A stretch of 28,962 nucleotides of DNA from an uncultured Mordavella sp. GTDB lineage: Bacteria; Bacillota; Clostridia; Lachnospirales; Lachnospiraceae. The notes beneath the pieces are model-generated. The model searched no databases. It was not told the origin of the DNA and saw only the letters and a list, made by a program, of their open reading frames with translations. Shown in pieces: positions 7,535 through 17,038 of the stretch (positions are counted from its first letter, which is position 1; the number at the start of each line of letters is the position of its first letter). A program made the translations under genes and the position numbers. The stretch covers positions 1 to 28,962 of the forward strand of contig CABPCP010000032.1 of assembly GCA_902406105.1 (NCBI GenBank), in the 5' to 3' direction.

Positions 7535-8533
7535 ATGGCTGGAATCATATGCGGAACCGGGGCTTATGTGCCGGAGTATACAATGGATAACGATGATATC
7601 GCCAAGTTGGTGGAAACCAGTGATGCGTGGATCAGAGAGAGGACAGGTGTCGCAAGACGCCACATTGTCCGGGATGAGACCACCGTTTCTATGGCATGTG
7701 AGGCGGGGCGGCGGGCCTTGGGAAACGCCGGGACCTCCCCGGAAGAAGTAGACCTTCTGCTGGTGGCGACTATTTCTTCTAATGTGATTCTGCCTGGAAC
7801 CGCCTGCCAGGTACAGAAAGAGCTGGGAGCTGTAAATGCTACTTGTTTTGACGTTGGAGGAGCAGCCTGTACAGGATTTGTGCTGGCATATAATACAGCG
7901 GAGGCTTATCTGGAAAGCGGGATGTATCATACCGCGCTGATCATCGGAAGCGAGACCCTTTCTTGCCTCACTAACTGGAAGGACCGAGGCACTTGTATCT
8001 TATTTGGCGATGGGGCCGGCGCGGCCCTGGTACGCAGGGGAGAGGGGCAGACCTATTTCCCGGTGACCCATACAGATGGGGCGAAGGGAGGGGCGTTAAC
8101 CTGCCGGAGCAGGTATGAGGCCAACGGACTGACGAGAGAGATGGATCCAAAGATCATGCTGGACGAGGAACATTTTATGCAGATGGACGGGCAGGCAGTC
8201 TTTAAGTTTGCGGTAAAACGGGTGCCGGAAGTGATCCGGGAGGTACTGGAGCGAAACGGCCTGGAAGAAAAAGAGGTAGATTACTACATTGTCCACCAGG
8301 CAAACAGACGGATCGTGGAGGCGGTGGCAAAACGGCTGGGTGAGCCGATCGAAAAGTTTCCGATGAATCTGCAGGAATATGGGAATACTTCTTCCGCAAG
8401 TATTCCAATCCTTTTGGATGAACTAAACCGGGAGGGCCGTCTGCAAAAAGGGCAGAGACTGGTCCTGGCCGGATTTGGCGCCGGTCTCACCTGGGGAGCG
8501 AACATCATCGACTGGCGGCAGACGGATGTGTAA
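7535..8533 (+). CDS. fabH: 3-oxoacyl-ACP synthase III (KAS III)
   Basis: A 332-residue initiating condensing enzyme of FASII, joining a short acyl-CoA primer to malonyl-ACP. The catalytic triad is visible: Cys112 (GAACTGF), His254 (VHQANRR) and Asn284 (YGNTSSAS), the standard FabH numbering. The start at 7535 follows a GGGAG site and gives the typical length; the frame is open upstream to 7403, but that region carries the operon promoter and FabT-like site. First gene of the fatty-acid cluster. Primer preference (straight or branched) cannot be read from sequence alone. Confidence 0.96.
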   Translation: MAGIICGTGAYVPEYTMDNDDIAKLVETSDAWIRERTGVARRHIVRDETTVSMACEAGRRALGNAGTSPEEVDLLLVATISSNVILPGTACQVQKELGAVNATCFDVGGAACTGFVLAYNTAEAYLESGMYHTALIIGSETLSCLTNWKDRGTCILFGDGAGAALVRRGEGQTYFPVTHTDGAKGGALTCRSRYEANGLTREMDPKIMLDEEHFMQMDGQAVFKFAVKRVPEVIREVLERNGLEEKEVDYYIVHQANRRIVEAVAKRLGEPIEKFPMNLQEYGNTSSASIPILLDELNREGRLQKGQRLVLAGFGAGLTWGANIIDWRQTDV

Positions 8534-8549
8534 CGGCGGAAAAGAAGGA

Positions 8550-8588
8550 ATAAACCGGCGGGGCTAAGCAAGCGTTTCCCCGGTTTAT
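8550..8588 (+). other. Hairpin between fabH and acpP
   Basis: ATAAACCGG and CCGGTTTAT pair over 9 bp around a 21-nt loop. A TATAAT-like sequence follows at 8589-8594 and might serve as an internal promoter -10 for acpP, but no good -35 is seen. It could adjust ACP expression relative to fabH by partial termination or RNA processing. Speculative. Confidence 0.35.
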
Positions 8589-8627
8589 ATATAATGAAAA
8601 AAGAAGTAAGATCAAAGGAGAGAAAAA

Positions 8628-8855
8628 ATGTTAGAGAAGATCAAAGAATTGGCAGCAGAAAATCTTGGCGTGGATGCGGAGAGTATTACAGAGGAGTCTT
8701 CCTTTAAAGAGGATTTGGGAGCGGATTCTCTGGACTTGTTTGAGCTGGTGATGGCGTTGGAAGATGAATTTGGTATCGAAATCCCTACTGATGACCTGGA
8801 ACAGATCGTCACGGTGGGCGATGTGATCAACTATATCAACGAACACAAAGAATAA
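8628..8855 (+). CDS. acpP: Acyl carrier protein
   Basis: A 75-residue acidic carrier protein that holds growing acyl chains on a 4'-phosphopantetheine arm. The attachment site is Ser34 in [11 protein letters not shown]. The fold is the standard four-helix ACP of normal length. A strong AAAGGAG site lies upstream. It sits between fabH and fabK, the order seen in many Firmicute fab clusters. Confidence 0.97.
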   Translation: MLEKIKELAAENLGVDAESITEESSFKEDLGADSLDLFELVMALEDEFGIEIPTDDLEQIVTVGDVINYINEHKE

Positions 8856-8876
8856 GAAGAGAAGCGGGGTTTAGAT

Positions 8877-9815
8877 ATGCAGACAGAAGTGACCAGATTA
8901 TTAGGAATCGAATATCCGATCATCCAGGGAGGAATGGCATGGGTGGCAGAGTACCATCTGGCGGCAGGGGTATCCAATGCCGGCGGTCTTGGATTGATCG
9001 GAGCGGCCAGCGCGCCGGCAGAATGGGTAAGAGAACAGATCCGGGAAGCAAAGAAGCTTACCGATAAACCGTTTGGCGTCAATATCATGTTGATGAGTCC
9101 GTACGCGGATGAGGTGGCGAAGGTTGTAGCGGAAGAAGGCGTAAAGGTTGTGACCACGGGCGCGGGGAATCCAGAGAAATATATGAGTATGTGGAAAGAG
9201 GCCGGTGTCAAAGTGATCCCGGTGGTCGCTTCTGTCGCCCTCGCAAAACGGATGGAGCGCTGCGGCGCGGACGCAGTTGTGGCAGAAGGGTGTGAAGCCG
9301 GAGGCCATATTGGAGAGAATACAACGATGGTGCTGGTTCCTCAGATCGCGGACGCGGTAAAGATCCCAGTCATCGCGGCTGGAGGGATCGCGGACGGAAG
9401 AGGAATCGCGGCGGCATTTATGCTGGGAGCAAAAGGAGTTCAGATGGGAACTCATTTTGTGGTGACAGACGAGTCACAGGTACATGAGAATTATAAGGAA
9501 CGGATCATCAAAGCGAAGGATATCGACTCCCGCGTGACGGGAAGGACCACCGGACATCCGGTGCGCGCGCTTCGCAATGAGATGACCAAAAGATACTTGG
9601 AATTGGAAAATAGCGGCGCGAGCTTTGAAGAACTGGAACAGCTGACTCTGGGCGGCCTAAGGAGAGCTGTGGTCGATGGAGATGTAAAGACCGGAAGCGT
9701 CATGGCTGGCCAGATCGCGGGCATGGTGAAAGAGAGAATGTCTTGTAAAGACCTGATCCAGAAGCTGGTGAAAGAGACTGACGGGTTGATAGGAGGGGCA
9801 GGATTCTATGAGTAA
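8877..9815 (+). CDS. fabK: Enoyl-ACP reductase II, FMN-dependent
   Basis: A 312-residue TIM-barrel flavoprotein catalysing the last step of each elongation cycle, reduction of trans-2-enoyl-ACP. The opening (LGIEYPIIQGGMAWV) and the active-site segment EAGGHIGE with His144 match FabK of streptococci, where His144 is the known catalytic residue. FabK enzymes are unrelated to FabI and are known to be insensitive to triclosan; no fabI is present in the window. The stop overlaps the fabD start by 8 nt, implying coupling. A second member of the broader family lies downstream at 17039. Confidence 0.95.
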   Translation: MQTEVTRLLGIEYPIIQGGMAWVAEYHLAAGVSNAGGLGLIGAASAPAEWVREQIREAKKLTDKPFGVNIMLMSPYADEVAKVVAEEGVKVVTTGAGNPEKYMSMWKEAGVKVIPVVASVALAKRMERCGADAVVAEGCEAGGHIGENTTMVLVPQIADAVKIPVIAAGGIADGRGIAAAFMLGAKGVQMGTHFVVTDESQVHENYKERIIKAKDIDSRVTGRTTGHPVRALRNEMTKRYLELENSGASFEELEQLTLGGLRRAVVDGDVKTGSVMAGQIAGMVKERMSCKDLIQKLVKETDGLIGGAGFYE

Positions 9816-10734
9816 GATTGCTTTTATCTATCCAGGTCAGGGAGCCCAGAAGGCAGGCATGGGCCAGGATTTCTATGAGAACAGTCCTCTGGCGCGAAAG
9901 ATCTATGACGAGGCGGGGAAAACGCTGGATTTGGATATGAAGGAGCTGTGCTTCGCGGAAAATGATAAGCTCGACCTTACTGAATATACACAGGCGGCGC
10001 TGGTCACCACCTGTCTGGCTATGACAGAAGTGGTGAAAGAACAGGGAATCAGCCCGGATATCACAGCAGGCTTGAGCCTGGGAGAATATGCGGCGATCGC
10101 GGCGGCTGGCGGGATGGATACCTTGGATGCCATCCGTTTGGTGCGAAAACGCGGGATTCTGATGCAGAACACGGTTCCCGCGGGAGTGGGAGCCATGTGC
10201 GCGGTAATGGCCCTGGATGCCCAGAAGATCGAGGAAGTCTTAGAAGGACTAGAGGATGTGTCCATCGCGAATTACAATTGTCCGGGGCAGATTGTGATCA
10301 CTGGGAAGACAGAGTGTGTAGAAGCGGCGGCGAAGAAGCTGAAAGAGGCGGGAGCAAAAAGGACGATCATGCTGAACGTCAGCGGCCCATTTCACTCCCC
10401 TTTGCTGAAAAGGGCTGGGGAAGAACTGGCGCAGGAACTGAAGACCGTGAAGCTCTATCCTCTCCAGGTGCCTTACGTGACGAACGTGACGGCGGAAAAA
10501 GTGGAAGATATTTCCCGGACCAAAGAACTGCTGGCGGAACAGGTCAGCTCTTCTGTGCGCTGGATGCAGAGTATGGAAGCTATGATCGCCGATGGCGCGG
10601 ATACTTTTATAGAGATCGGGCCGGGTCGGACTTTGGCGGGATTTCTGAAGAAGATCAGCCGGGACGTGACGGTCTGCAACATCAGCGCATGGGAAGATGT
10701 GGAAAAAGTAAAAGAAGTGCTAAAGTTAAAATAG
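9808..10734 (+). CDS. fabD: Malonyl-CoA:ACP transacylase
   Basis: A 308-residue enzyme that moves malonyl from CoA to ACP, supplying the extender unit. It has the GxSxG nucleophile elbow GLSLGEY with Ser90 and the catalytic His196 in SGPFHSPLL. The N-terminus IAFIYPGQGAQKAGM is diagnostic. It overlaps the end of fabK by 8 nt; its ribosome site (GGAGGGG) lies within fabK. A 66-nt gap to fabG holds only a weak hairpin and the fabG ribosome site. Confidence 0.96.
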   Translation: MSKIAFIYPGQGAQKAGMGQDFYENSPLARKIYDEAGKTLDLDMKELCFAENDKLDLTEYTQAALVTTCLAMTEVVKEQGISPDITAGLSLGEYAAIAAAGGMDTLDAIRLVRKRGILMQNTVPAGVGAMCAVMALDAQKIEEVLEGLEDVSIANYNCPGQIVITGKTECVEAAAKKLKEAGAKRTIMLNVSGPFHSPLLKRAGEELAQELKTVKLYPLQVPYVTNVTAEKVEDISRTKELLAEQVSSSVRWMQSMEAMIADGADTFIEIGPGRTLAGFLKKISRDVTVCNISAWEDVEKVKEVLKLK

Positions 10735-10800
10735 AAGCGCTTAAGAGAGAAGCGCGCAAGGGGATCAGCCTGACAGGCGAAGATTCCGGAAAGGAGTATT

Positions 10801-11541
10801 ATGGCGGCAGAAAAAATCGCGGTTGTGACAGGAGCTTCCAGAGGGATCGGCAGAGCGATCGCCATCCGTCTGGCCAGTGAGGGAGCGACGGTAATCATCA
10901 ATTATAATGGATCCAAAGAAAAAGCGGAAGAGGTAAAGAAAGAGATTGAGGCGGCCGGCGGACAGGCGGCAGTGTACCAGTGCAATGTGGCGGATTATGA
11001 TCAGTGCGAAGCGTTTATCCAGAAGGTGGTCAAGGACTATGGACGGCTGGATATTCTGGTAAACAATGCGGGAGTTACAAGAGACGGCCTTTTGATGAAG
11101 ATGACGGAAACAGATTTTGATCAGGTGATCGAAACCAACTTAAAAGGAACTTTCCATACGATCCGTTTTGCGGCCCGCCAGATGCTTCGGCAAAAAAGCG
11201 GCAGGATCGTCAATTTATCTTCTGTAGTAGGAGTGGCGGGGAATGCCGGGCAGGCGAACTATGCCGCTTCAAAGGCTGGAGTCATTGGTCTGACTAAGTC
11301 TGCGGCAAAAGAACTTGCTTCCCGCGGGATTACCGTAAACGCGGTGGCGCCGGGATTTATCGACACAGATATGACAAGTGTTTTATCCGACAAGGTGAAG
11401 GAAGGGGCGGCAGCTCAGATTCCGCTCGGAACGTTTGGACAGCCGGAAGATGTGGCGGCGGCTGTGGCGTTTCTTGCATCGGAAGAGGGAAGATATATTA
11501 CCGGTCAAGTATTGCATGTGGACGGCGGTATGGTGATGTAA
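10801..11541 (+). CDS. fabG: 3-oxoacyl-ACP reductase
   Basis: A 246-residue short-chain dehydrogenase reducing 3-ketoacyl-ACP with NADPH. The nucleotide-binding motif is [10 protein letters not shown] near the N-terminus, followed by NNAG. The catalytic residues are Ser141, Tyr154 and Lys158 ([19 protein letters not shown]). The C-terminal [10 protein letters not shown] and [12 protein letters not shown] are typical of FabG. The AAGGAG ribosome site is close to the ATG. Length matches the family exactly. Confidence 0.96.
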   Translation: MAAEKIAVVTGASRGIGRAIAIRLASEGATVIINYNGSKEKAEEVKKEIEAAGGQAAVYQCNVADYDQCEAFIQKVVKDYGRLDILVNNAGVTRDGLLMKMTETDFDQVIETNLKGTFHTIRFAARQMLRQKSGRIVNLSSVVGVAGNAGQANYAASKAGVIGLTKSAAKELASRGITVNAVAPGFIDTDMTSVLSDKVKEGAAAQIPLGTFGQPEDVAAAVAFLASEEGRYITGQVLHVDGGMVM

Positions 11542-11617
11542 GCGGCCGGCGCAAATGGGAAACATGGTGTAAGCGGTGGAATACTCAGGTGAGTTTGAGG
11601 ATAAGGAGACAGAGAAT

Positions 11618-12856
11618 ATGAAAAGAAGGGTCGTAGTAACAGGACTTGGGGCAGTGACCCCGATCGGAAATACGGTGGAAGAGTTCTGGACCGGCATCCG
11701 GGAAGGAAAGGTCGGTATTGGAGAAATTACCAAATTTGATACTGCAGATTATAAAGTAAAATTAGCGGCCGAAGTAAAAGGATTCGAGGCAAAAGAGCGG
11801 ATGGATTTTAAGGCGGCCCGCCGGATGGAGCCATTTTCCCAATACGCGGTGGCGGCGGCTATAGAAGCCTGCGAGGATGCTGGGATTGAGATTGAGAAGG
11901 AAGATCCTTTCCGGGCAGGTGTGATCGTAGGGTCAGGTATCGGAAGCCTCCAGGAAGTAGAGCGGGAGTATGAAAAGATTACAACGAAAGGTCCCTCCAG
12001 GGTAAATCCTTTGATGGTGCCTCTGATGATCTCCAATATGGCGGCCGGAAATATTTCCATCCAGCTTGGATTCAAAGGGAAATGTACCAGCGTAGTAACA
12101 GCCTGCGCTTCTGGGACCAACTGTATTGGAGATGCGCTTCGGGCAATCCAGTATGGAGATGCGGATATCATGCTGGCCGGCGGGACAGAAAGCTGCATCT
12201 GTCCAACAGGGGTGGCGGGATTTACCAGTCTGACGGCGCTGTCTGTCAGTACGGACCCTCTGCGCGCGTCTATTCCATTTGATAAGGACCGGAATGGCTT
12301 TGTTCTGGGAGAAGGAGCGGGCATCGTTGTCCTGGAAGAGCTGGAGCACGCAAGGAAACGGGGAGCTAAGATTTATGCGGAATTGGCGGGTTATGGAGCG
12401 ACCGGCGATGCTTATCATATCACTTCTCCGGCAGAAGATGGGAGCGGAGCGGCGAAAGCCATGACTCTTGCCATGGAAGAAGGCGGCGTCTCTCCGGAAG
12501 AAATAGATTATATCAATGCCCATGGGACCAGCACTCACCATAACGATCTTTATGAGACCAGGGCTATCAAGGCAGCCTTAGGGGAAGCTGCCAAGAAAGT
12601 CGTCATCAATTCCACCAAGTCTATGGTCGGCCATCTGTTGGGAGCGGCCGGAGGTGTGGAATTCATTACCTGCGTCAAGGCCATCCAGGATGGATTTATC
12701 CATCAGACTATGGGGACCAGAGAAGCGGATGAGGAGTGCGATCTGAATTATGCCATCGGCGCTCCAGTAGAAAAAGAAATCCGTTATGCTTTGACGAATT
12801 CTCTGGGATTTGGCGGACATAACGCAACATTACTGTTGAAGAAATATGAAGGTTAG
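11618..12856 (+). CDS. fabF: 3-oxoacyl-ACP synthase II (KAS II)
   Basis: A 412-residue elongating condensing enzyme. The Cys-His-His triad is visible: Cys163 (TACASGTN), His302 (NAHGTST) and His339 ([10 protein letters not shown]), almost the same numbering as E. coli FabF. The start at 11618 ([17 protein letters not shown]) is preceded by AAGGAGA; a GTG at 11576 would add 14 residues with no better site. Family length supports the shorter form. Confidence 0.96.
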   Translation: MKRRVVVTGLGAVTPIGNTVEEFWTGIREGKVGIGEITKFDTADYKVKLAAEVKGFEAKERMDFKAARRMEPFSQYAVAAAIEACEDAGIEIEKEDPFRAGVIVGSGIGSLQEVEREYEKITTKGPSRVNPLMVPLMISNMAAGNISIQLGFKGKCTSVVTACASGTNCIGDALRAIQYGDADIMLAGGTESCICPTGVAGFTSLTALSVSTDPLRASIPFDKDRNGFVLGEGAGIVVLEELEHARKRGAKIYAELAGYGATGDAYHITSPAEDGSGAAKAMTLAMEEGGVSPEEIDYINAHGTSTHHNDLYETRAIKAALGEAAKKVVINSTKSMVGHLLGAAGGVEFITCVKAIQDGFIHQTMGTREADEECDLNYAIGAPVEKEIRYALTNSLGFGGHNATLLLKKYEG

Positions 12857-12888
12857 GAAAAAGGGAACCTGCGGAGAGGATGGAATGT

Positions 12889-13374
12889 ATGGAATTTGAA
12901 AATCTGATCACATTGATCAAGACCGTGTCCGAGTCAGAATTAACCGGATTCAAATATGAAGAAAAGGGCTTGAAACTACAGATGAGCAAACAGGATGGAG
13001 AGGTGAAGGTGGTATCTGCCCCGGCGGTCATCCCCGCTGCGCCGGCAGTTCCGCCAGCTCCATTTGCAGCGCCGACGGCAGGGAATCCTTCTGAGGAAGC
13101 GCCGAGTTCCAGGACCGAAAGCGTGAAGGGAGAAAAAACAGGAAAGATTGTAGAATCACCACTGGTAGGAACTTTCTACGCGGCGCCGGCAGAAGACGCG
13201 GAAGCCTTCGTGACCGTAGGAAGCCGGGTAAAAAAAGGCCAGACACTTGCGATCGTAGAAGCTATGAAACTGATGAACGAGATCGAAAGCGATTACGATG
13301 GAACCATAGCGGAGATCCTGGTAGAAAATGGCCAGCCAGTAGAATATGGCCAGCCATTATTCCGGATCAATTAG
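12889..13374 (+). CDS. accB: Biotin carboxyl carrier protein of acetyl-CoA carboxylase
   Basis: A 161-residue BCCP that carries CO2 on biotin between the carboxylase and carboxyltransferase halves of ACC. The C-terminal biotinyl domain has the EAMKLMNEI motif with biotinylated Lys127. An Ala/Pro-rich linker (about residues 43-65) joins it to an N-terminal dimerisation segment. I prefer the ATG at 12889 because GGAGAGG lies 9 nt upstream; the ATG at 12880 would directly touch that site. The 103-nt gap to fabZ holds a palindromic repeat copy. Confidence 0.93.
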   Translation: MEFENLITLIKTVSESELTGFKYEEKGLKLQMSKQDGEVKVVSAPAVIPAAPAVPPAPFAAPTAGNPSEEAPSSRTESVKGEKTGKIVESPLVGTFYAAPAEDAEAFVTVGSRVKKGQTLAIVEAMKLMNEIESDYDGTIAEILVENGQPVEYGQPLFRIN

Positions 13375-13378
13375 TTTG

Positions 13379-13460
13379 GGTACAGGGCAAACGTCAAAAA
13401 GGTACACCCTGAAAGTTAATTTGGGACGTAGCCCTTTGCAAAAAGGCTACGTCCCAAATT
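13379..13460 (+). repeat. Palindromic intergenic repeat, copy A (GGGACGTAG-type hairpin)
   Basis: Starts 5 nt after the accB stop. A head-like piece GGTACAGGGCA (13379-13389) is followed by a second, altered head AAAAAGGTACA (13396-13406). Then comes a perfect 16-bp stem, AATTTGGGACGTAGCC (13418-13433) and GGCTACGTCCCAAATT (13445-13460), with an 11-nt loop. The stem ends 17 nt before the fabZ start codon. It is the only copy within the fatty-acid operon. Confidence 0.85.
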
Positions 13461-13477
13461 GAAAAGGAGGAAATTTT

Positions 13478-13906
13478 ATGAAGCATTTAGATATCAACCA
13501 GATTAAGGAAATCATTCCGCACCGGCACCCGTTTTTGTTGGTAGATTATATCGAAGATTATGAGCCGGGGCAGTTTGCGGTAGGTTACAAGTGTGTGACG
13601 TTCCGTGAGGATTTCTTTGCCGGACATTTCCCTCAGGAACCGGTGATGCCGGGCGTGCTGACGGTGGAGGCGCTGGCCCAAGTGGGAGCGGTGGCGATCT
13701 TAAGCGTAGAAGAAAATAAGGGGAAGATTGCTTATTTTGGCGGCATTAATAAGTGCAAGTTCAAGGGAAAGATTGTCCCTGGCGACAAGGTACGGCTGGA
13801 GACGAAGATCATCAAGCAGAAAGGACCGGTCGGCGTGGGGGAAGCCATTGCCAGCGTAGATGGAAAGACGGTGGTCAGCGCGGAATTGACCTTTATGATC
13901 GGATAG
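13478..13906 (+). CDS. fabZ: 3-hydroxyacyl-ACP dehydratase
   Basis: A 142-residue hot-dog-fold dehydratase converting 3-hydroxyacyl-ACP to trans-2-enoyl-ACP. The N-terminal IIPHRHPFLLVDYI and the active-site block HFPQEPVMPGVLTVEA with His50 and Glu64 are clear. The AAAGGAGG ribosome site directly follows the hairpin of the repeat upstream, so the hairpin may affect ribosome access. The stop codon is embedded in the ribosome site of accC. Confidence 0.96.
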   Translation: MKHLDINQIKEIIPHRHPFLLVDYIEDYEPGQFAVGYKCVTFREDFFAGHFPQEPVMPGVLTVEALAQVGAVAILSVEENKGKIAYFGGINKCKFKGKIVPGDKVRLETKIIKQKGPVGVGEAIASVDGKTVVSAELTFMIG

Positions 13907-13915
13907 GTGAGAGGC

Positions 13916-15250
13916 ATGATCAAGAAAGTTTTAATCGCTAACCGGGGAGAAATCGCGGTCCGGATCATCCGCGCCTGCCGGGAAATGGGCATCGAGACGG
14001 TAGCGGTCTACTCAGAGGCGGACCGGGAAGCCCTCCATACCAAACTTGCGGACGAGGCGGTGTGCATAGGCCCCGCGCCGTCCAGCGAAAGTTATCTGAG
14101 CATGGACCGGATCATCAGCGCCACTATTATTACTGGGGCGGATGCCATCCATCCGGGATTTGGATTTCTTTCGGAAAACAATAAATTTGCAGAGCTGTGT
14201 GAGCAGTGCAATATTACATTTATCGGACCAAAGTCCCGCGTGATCGCTAAGCTTGGCAATAAGCAGGAGGCCAGAAATACCATGATGGCCGCCGGCGTTC
14301 CAGTGATTCCGGGAAGCAGGGAGGCGGTCTATGATGCCAAAGAAGGCGCAAAGATCGCGGAAGAGATTGGTTATCCGGTGATCATCAAGGCGGCTCTCGG
14401 AGGCGGCGGAAAAGGGATGAGAGTGGCACAGAGGCCGGAGGAATTCGAGAACAGTTTTCAGACGGCCCAGAAGGAAACACAGATGGCGTTTGGCGACAAT
14501 ACCATGTATATCGAACATTTTGTGCAGCATCCCAGACATATTGAGTTCCAGATCCTGGCGGATTCCTACGGAAATGTGATCCATCTGGGGGAGCGGGACT
14601 GCTCCGTCCAGAGAAATCATCAGAAAATGATAGAGGAAGCGCCCTCCATCGCCCTGACAGATGAATTGCGCGAGAAAATGGGCGAGGCGGCGGTGCGGGC
14701 GGCCAAAGCGGCCGGCTATGAAAACGCGGGGACCATAGAATTTCTTTTGGAGAAAAACGGGAACTTCTATTTTATGGAAATGAACACTCGGATCCAGGTG
14801 GAGCATCCGGTAACTGAGTGGGTAACGGGAATTGATCTTGTAAAAGAACAGATCCGTATCGCATCCGGGAAAAAGCTTTCCTATACTCAGAACGAAGTTC
14901 ACCTGAGCGGCCACGCCATCGAGTGCCGGATCAATGCGGAGAATCCTAAGAAAGGGTTTCGTCCTTCGCCGGGAACGATCCAGGACATGTATCTTCCGGG
15001 GGGCAAGGGAATCCGCATCGATTCCGCGATTTACAGCGGCTATACAATTCCGCCCTATTATGACTCTATGGTGGCGAAGCTGATCGTATGGGCAAAGAAT
15101 CGAAAGGAAGCGATCCGTAAAATGCAGAGCGCCTTGGGCGAGGTCATTATCGAGGGAATCGACACGAACGTGGACTATCAGTATGAGATCGTCAGCCATC
15201 CAGACTTCATTTCTGGAGACATTGACATTGAATTCATTGAGAAAATGTAA
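13916..15250 (+). CDS. accC: Acetyl-CoA carboxylase, biotin carboxylase subunit
   Basis: A 444-residue ATP-grasp enzyme that carboxylates biotin on AccB using ATP and bicarbonate. The N-terminus [20 protein letters not shown] is diagnostic; the glycine-rich ATP lid is [10 protein letters not shown], and [19 protein letters not shown] marks the catalytic region. The start at 13916 is preceded by AGGTGA, which overlaps the fabZ stop at a 5-nt spacing; a GTG at 13907 is the alternative. Normal length. Confidence 0.96.
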   Translation: MIKKVLIANRGEIAVRIIRACREMGIETVAVYSEADREALHTKLADEAVCIGPAPSSESYLSMDRIISATIITGADAIHPGFGFLSENNKFAELCEQCNITFIGPKSRVIAKLGNKQEARNTMMAAGVPVIPGSREAVYDAKEGAKIAEEIGYPVIIKAALGGGGKGMRVAQRPEEFENSFQTAQKETQMAFGDNTMYIEHFVQHPRHIEFQILADSYGNVIHLGERDCSVQRNHQKMIEEAPSIALTDELREKMGEAAVRAAKAAGYENAGTIEFLLEKNGNFYFMEMNTRIQVEHPVTEWVTGIDLVKEQIRIASGKKLSYTQNEVHLSGHAIECRINAENPKKGFRPSPGTIQDMYLPGGKGIRIDSAIYSGYTIPPYYDSMVAKLIVWAKNRKEAIRKMQSALGEVIIEGIDTNVDYQYEIVSHPDFISGDIDIEFIEKM

Positions 15251-15263
15251 AGGTGACGGGTAA

Positions 15264-17024
15264 ATGAAATTAGATAATGTGTTCAAAAAAACAAGACTTT
15301 CTTCTGCTAGAAAGGCATATATCTCCATTGGCGGGAAAAGACCTGAGGTGCCGGAAGGACTGCTTCGGAAATGTAATAAATGTGGGGGAGCGATCATTGC
15401 GGAAGATGTGAAGCAGGGATATTATATCTGCCCTAAATGCGGCGGATATTTCCGCGTCCATGCGTATCGGCGCATTGAGATGGTGGCGGATGAAGGGACA
15501 TTTGAAGAATGGGACCAGGGATTGGCCACCCGGAATCCTCTCCATTATAAGGGATATGAGGAAAAACTTAAGACTATCCGGGAAAAGACAAAACTGGATG
15601 AGGCGGTCATTACAGGGAAAGCCCGTATCAATGGGACTCCTGTGGTCATTGGCGTATGTGACGGCCGTTTCCTGATGGCAAGTATGGGTCAGGTAGTAGG
15701 CGAAAAGATTGCCCGAGCAGCAGAGCGGGCCACCAAGGAAAAACTTCCGGTGATCTTATTTGCCTGTTCCGGCGGCGCCCGGATGCAGGAAGGAATCACT
15801 TCTCTTATGCAGATGGCCAAGACTTCAGCGGCCTTGAAACGCCACAGTGATGCGGGGCTTCTTTATATCAGTGTGCTGACAGATCCTACCACCGGCGGGG
15901 TAACGGCAAGCTTTGCCATGCTGGGCGATGTGATCCTGGCAGAACCAAAGGCTTTGATCGGATTTGCGGGGCCAAGGGTGATTGAGCAGACGATCGGACA
16001 GAAGCTGCCTAAGGGATTCCAGCGCTCTGAATTTCTGCTGGAACACGGATTCATTGACGGGATTGTGGAGCGTCCCCAGCTAAAAGAAACGCTTTCCCAG
16101 ATTTTGAAACTTCATGAAACGGAAGAGCATGTAAGAAAGCAAGACGTAACAGAGGAAAGCGGCGGATCTGACAGGGAGAGCCAGGAGGGCGAGATATCCG
16201 GGGACAGTATGGCAAATATGGAAGATTCCCATACCCATAATCAAGCGGCCGCCTGGGACCGGGTGCAGATCTCTCGTATGAAAGACCGGCCGGTGGGAAG
16301 CGACTATATTGGCGCTCTGTTTACGGATTTTATAGAATTCCACGGAGACCGGTATTTTGCCGATGATAAGGCTGTCATAGGCGGAATTGCCCGCTTTCAC
16401 GGAAAGCCGGTGACAGTGATCGCTCAGGCGAAAGGAACCAATACAAAGGAAAATATCGAGCGTAATTTTGGAATGCCTTCTCCGGACGGATACCGCAAGG
16501 CCCTGCGCCTGATGAAACAGGCGGAGAAATTTGGCCGTCCGGTGATCTGTTTTGTAGATACACCGGGAGCGTTCTGCGGGCTGGAAGCGGAAGAGCGGGG
16601 ACAGGGTGAGGCGATCGCAAGAAATATTTACGAGATGTCTGGGCTTACCGTCCCGATCCTGTCTATCATCATTGGAGAAGGAGGAAGTGGCGGCGCTCTT
16701 GCCATGGCGACAGCAGATCAAGTCTGGATGCTGGAAAACTCTATCTATTCTATTCTGTCACCGGAAGGATTTGCCAGTATTCTGTGGAAGGACAGCGGGA
16801 AGGCAAAAGAAGCGGCAGAGGTCATGCGTCTGACGGCCCGGGATCTGTATGAAATGGGGATCGTGGAACGCGTATTTTCAGAGCCGGCCCATTATACCGT
16901 GCAGAATCTGCGGGAGGTGACCAGACCTATGGAACGGGAGATCGGGCGATTTTTGGAGGCGGCCAGGCAGGTTTCGGCGGAAGAACTGGTTTCTAGAAGG
17001 TATGAAAGGTTCCGCAGGATGTAA
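15264..17024 (+). CDS. accDA: Acetyl-CoA carboxylase carboxyltransferase, fused beta-alpha subunits (AccDA)
   Basis: A 586-residue single polypeptide covering both carboxyltransferase subunits, which transfer CO2 from biotin to acetyl-CoA to give malonyl-CoA. The beta half (about 1-290) has the zinc ribbon Cys37, Cys40, Cys56 and Cys59 and the ACSGGARMQEG block. A polar linker of about 40 residues follows. The alpha half (about 325-586) begins at AWDRVQISRMKDRP and contains DTPGAFCGLEAEERGQ and GEGGSGGALA. The N-terminal helical segment usually present in separate AccA proteins is missing. An in-frame ATG at 16209 (residue 316) has only a weak ribosome site, so a separate alpha product is unlikely. 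AAAGGTGA precedes the start. Confidence 0.94.
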   Translation: MKLDNVFKKTRLSSARKAYISIGGKRPEVPEGLLRKCNKCGGAIIAEDVKQGYYICPKCGGYFRVHAYRRIEMVADEGTFEEWDQGLATRNPLHYKGYEEKLKTIREKTKLDEAVITGKARINGTPVVIGVCDGRFLMASMGQVVGEKIARAAERATKEKLPVILFACSGGARMQEGITSLMQMAKTSAALKRHSDAGLLYISVLTDPTTGGVTASFAMLGDVILAEPKALIGFAGPRVIEQTIGQKLPKGFQRSEFLLEHGFIDGIVERPQLKETLSQILKLHETEEHVRKQDVTEESGGSDRESQEGEISGDSMANMEDSHTHNQAAAWDRVQISRMKDRPVGSDYIGALFTDFIEFHGDRYFADDKAVIGGIARFHGKPVTVIAQAKGTNTKENIERNFGMPSPDGYRKALRLMKQAEKFGRPVICFVDTPGAFCGLEAEERGQGEAIARNIYEMSGLTVPILSIIIGEGGSGGALAMATADQVWMLENSIYSILSPEGFASILWKDSGKAKEAAEVMRLTARDLYEMGIVERVFSEPAHYTVQNLREVTRPMEREIGRFLEAARQVSAEELVSRRYERFRRM

Positions 17025-17038
17025 GATAGGAGAAGAAT

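Noticed and set aside
10737..10755. Small hairpin GCGCTT/AAGCGC between fabD and fabG
   Set aside because: Only 6 bp, no U-run, inside a tight operon; likely chance.
14012..15397. Long open frame (461 codons) antisense to accC
   Set aside because: It mirrors a certain biotin carboxylase gene, has no recognisable domain, and arises from codon bias on the coding strand. The same applies to the long antisense frames over sdaAA (2142-3011), the ABC genes and accDA.
16209..17024. Separate accA gene starting at an internal ATG
   Set aside because: The frame is continuous with accD, the ribosome site is weak and there is no stop or shift between the halves; a fusion protein is the simpler reading.
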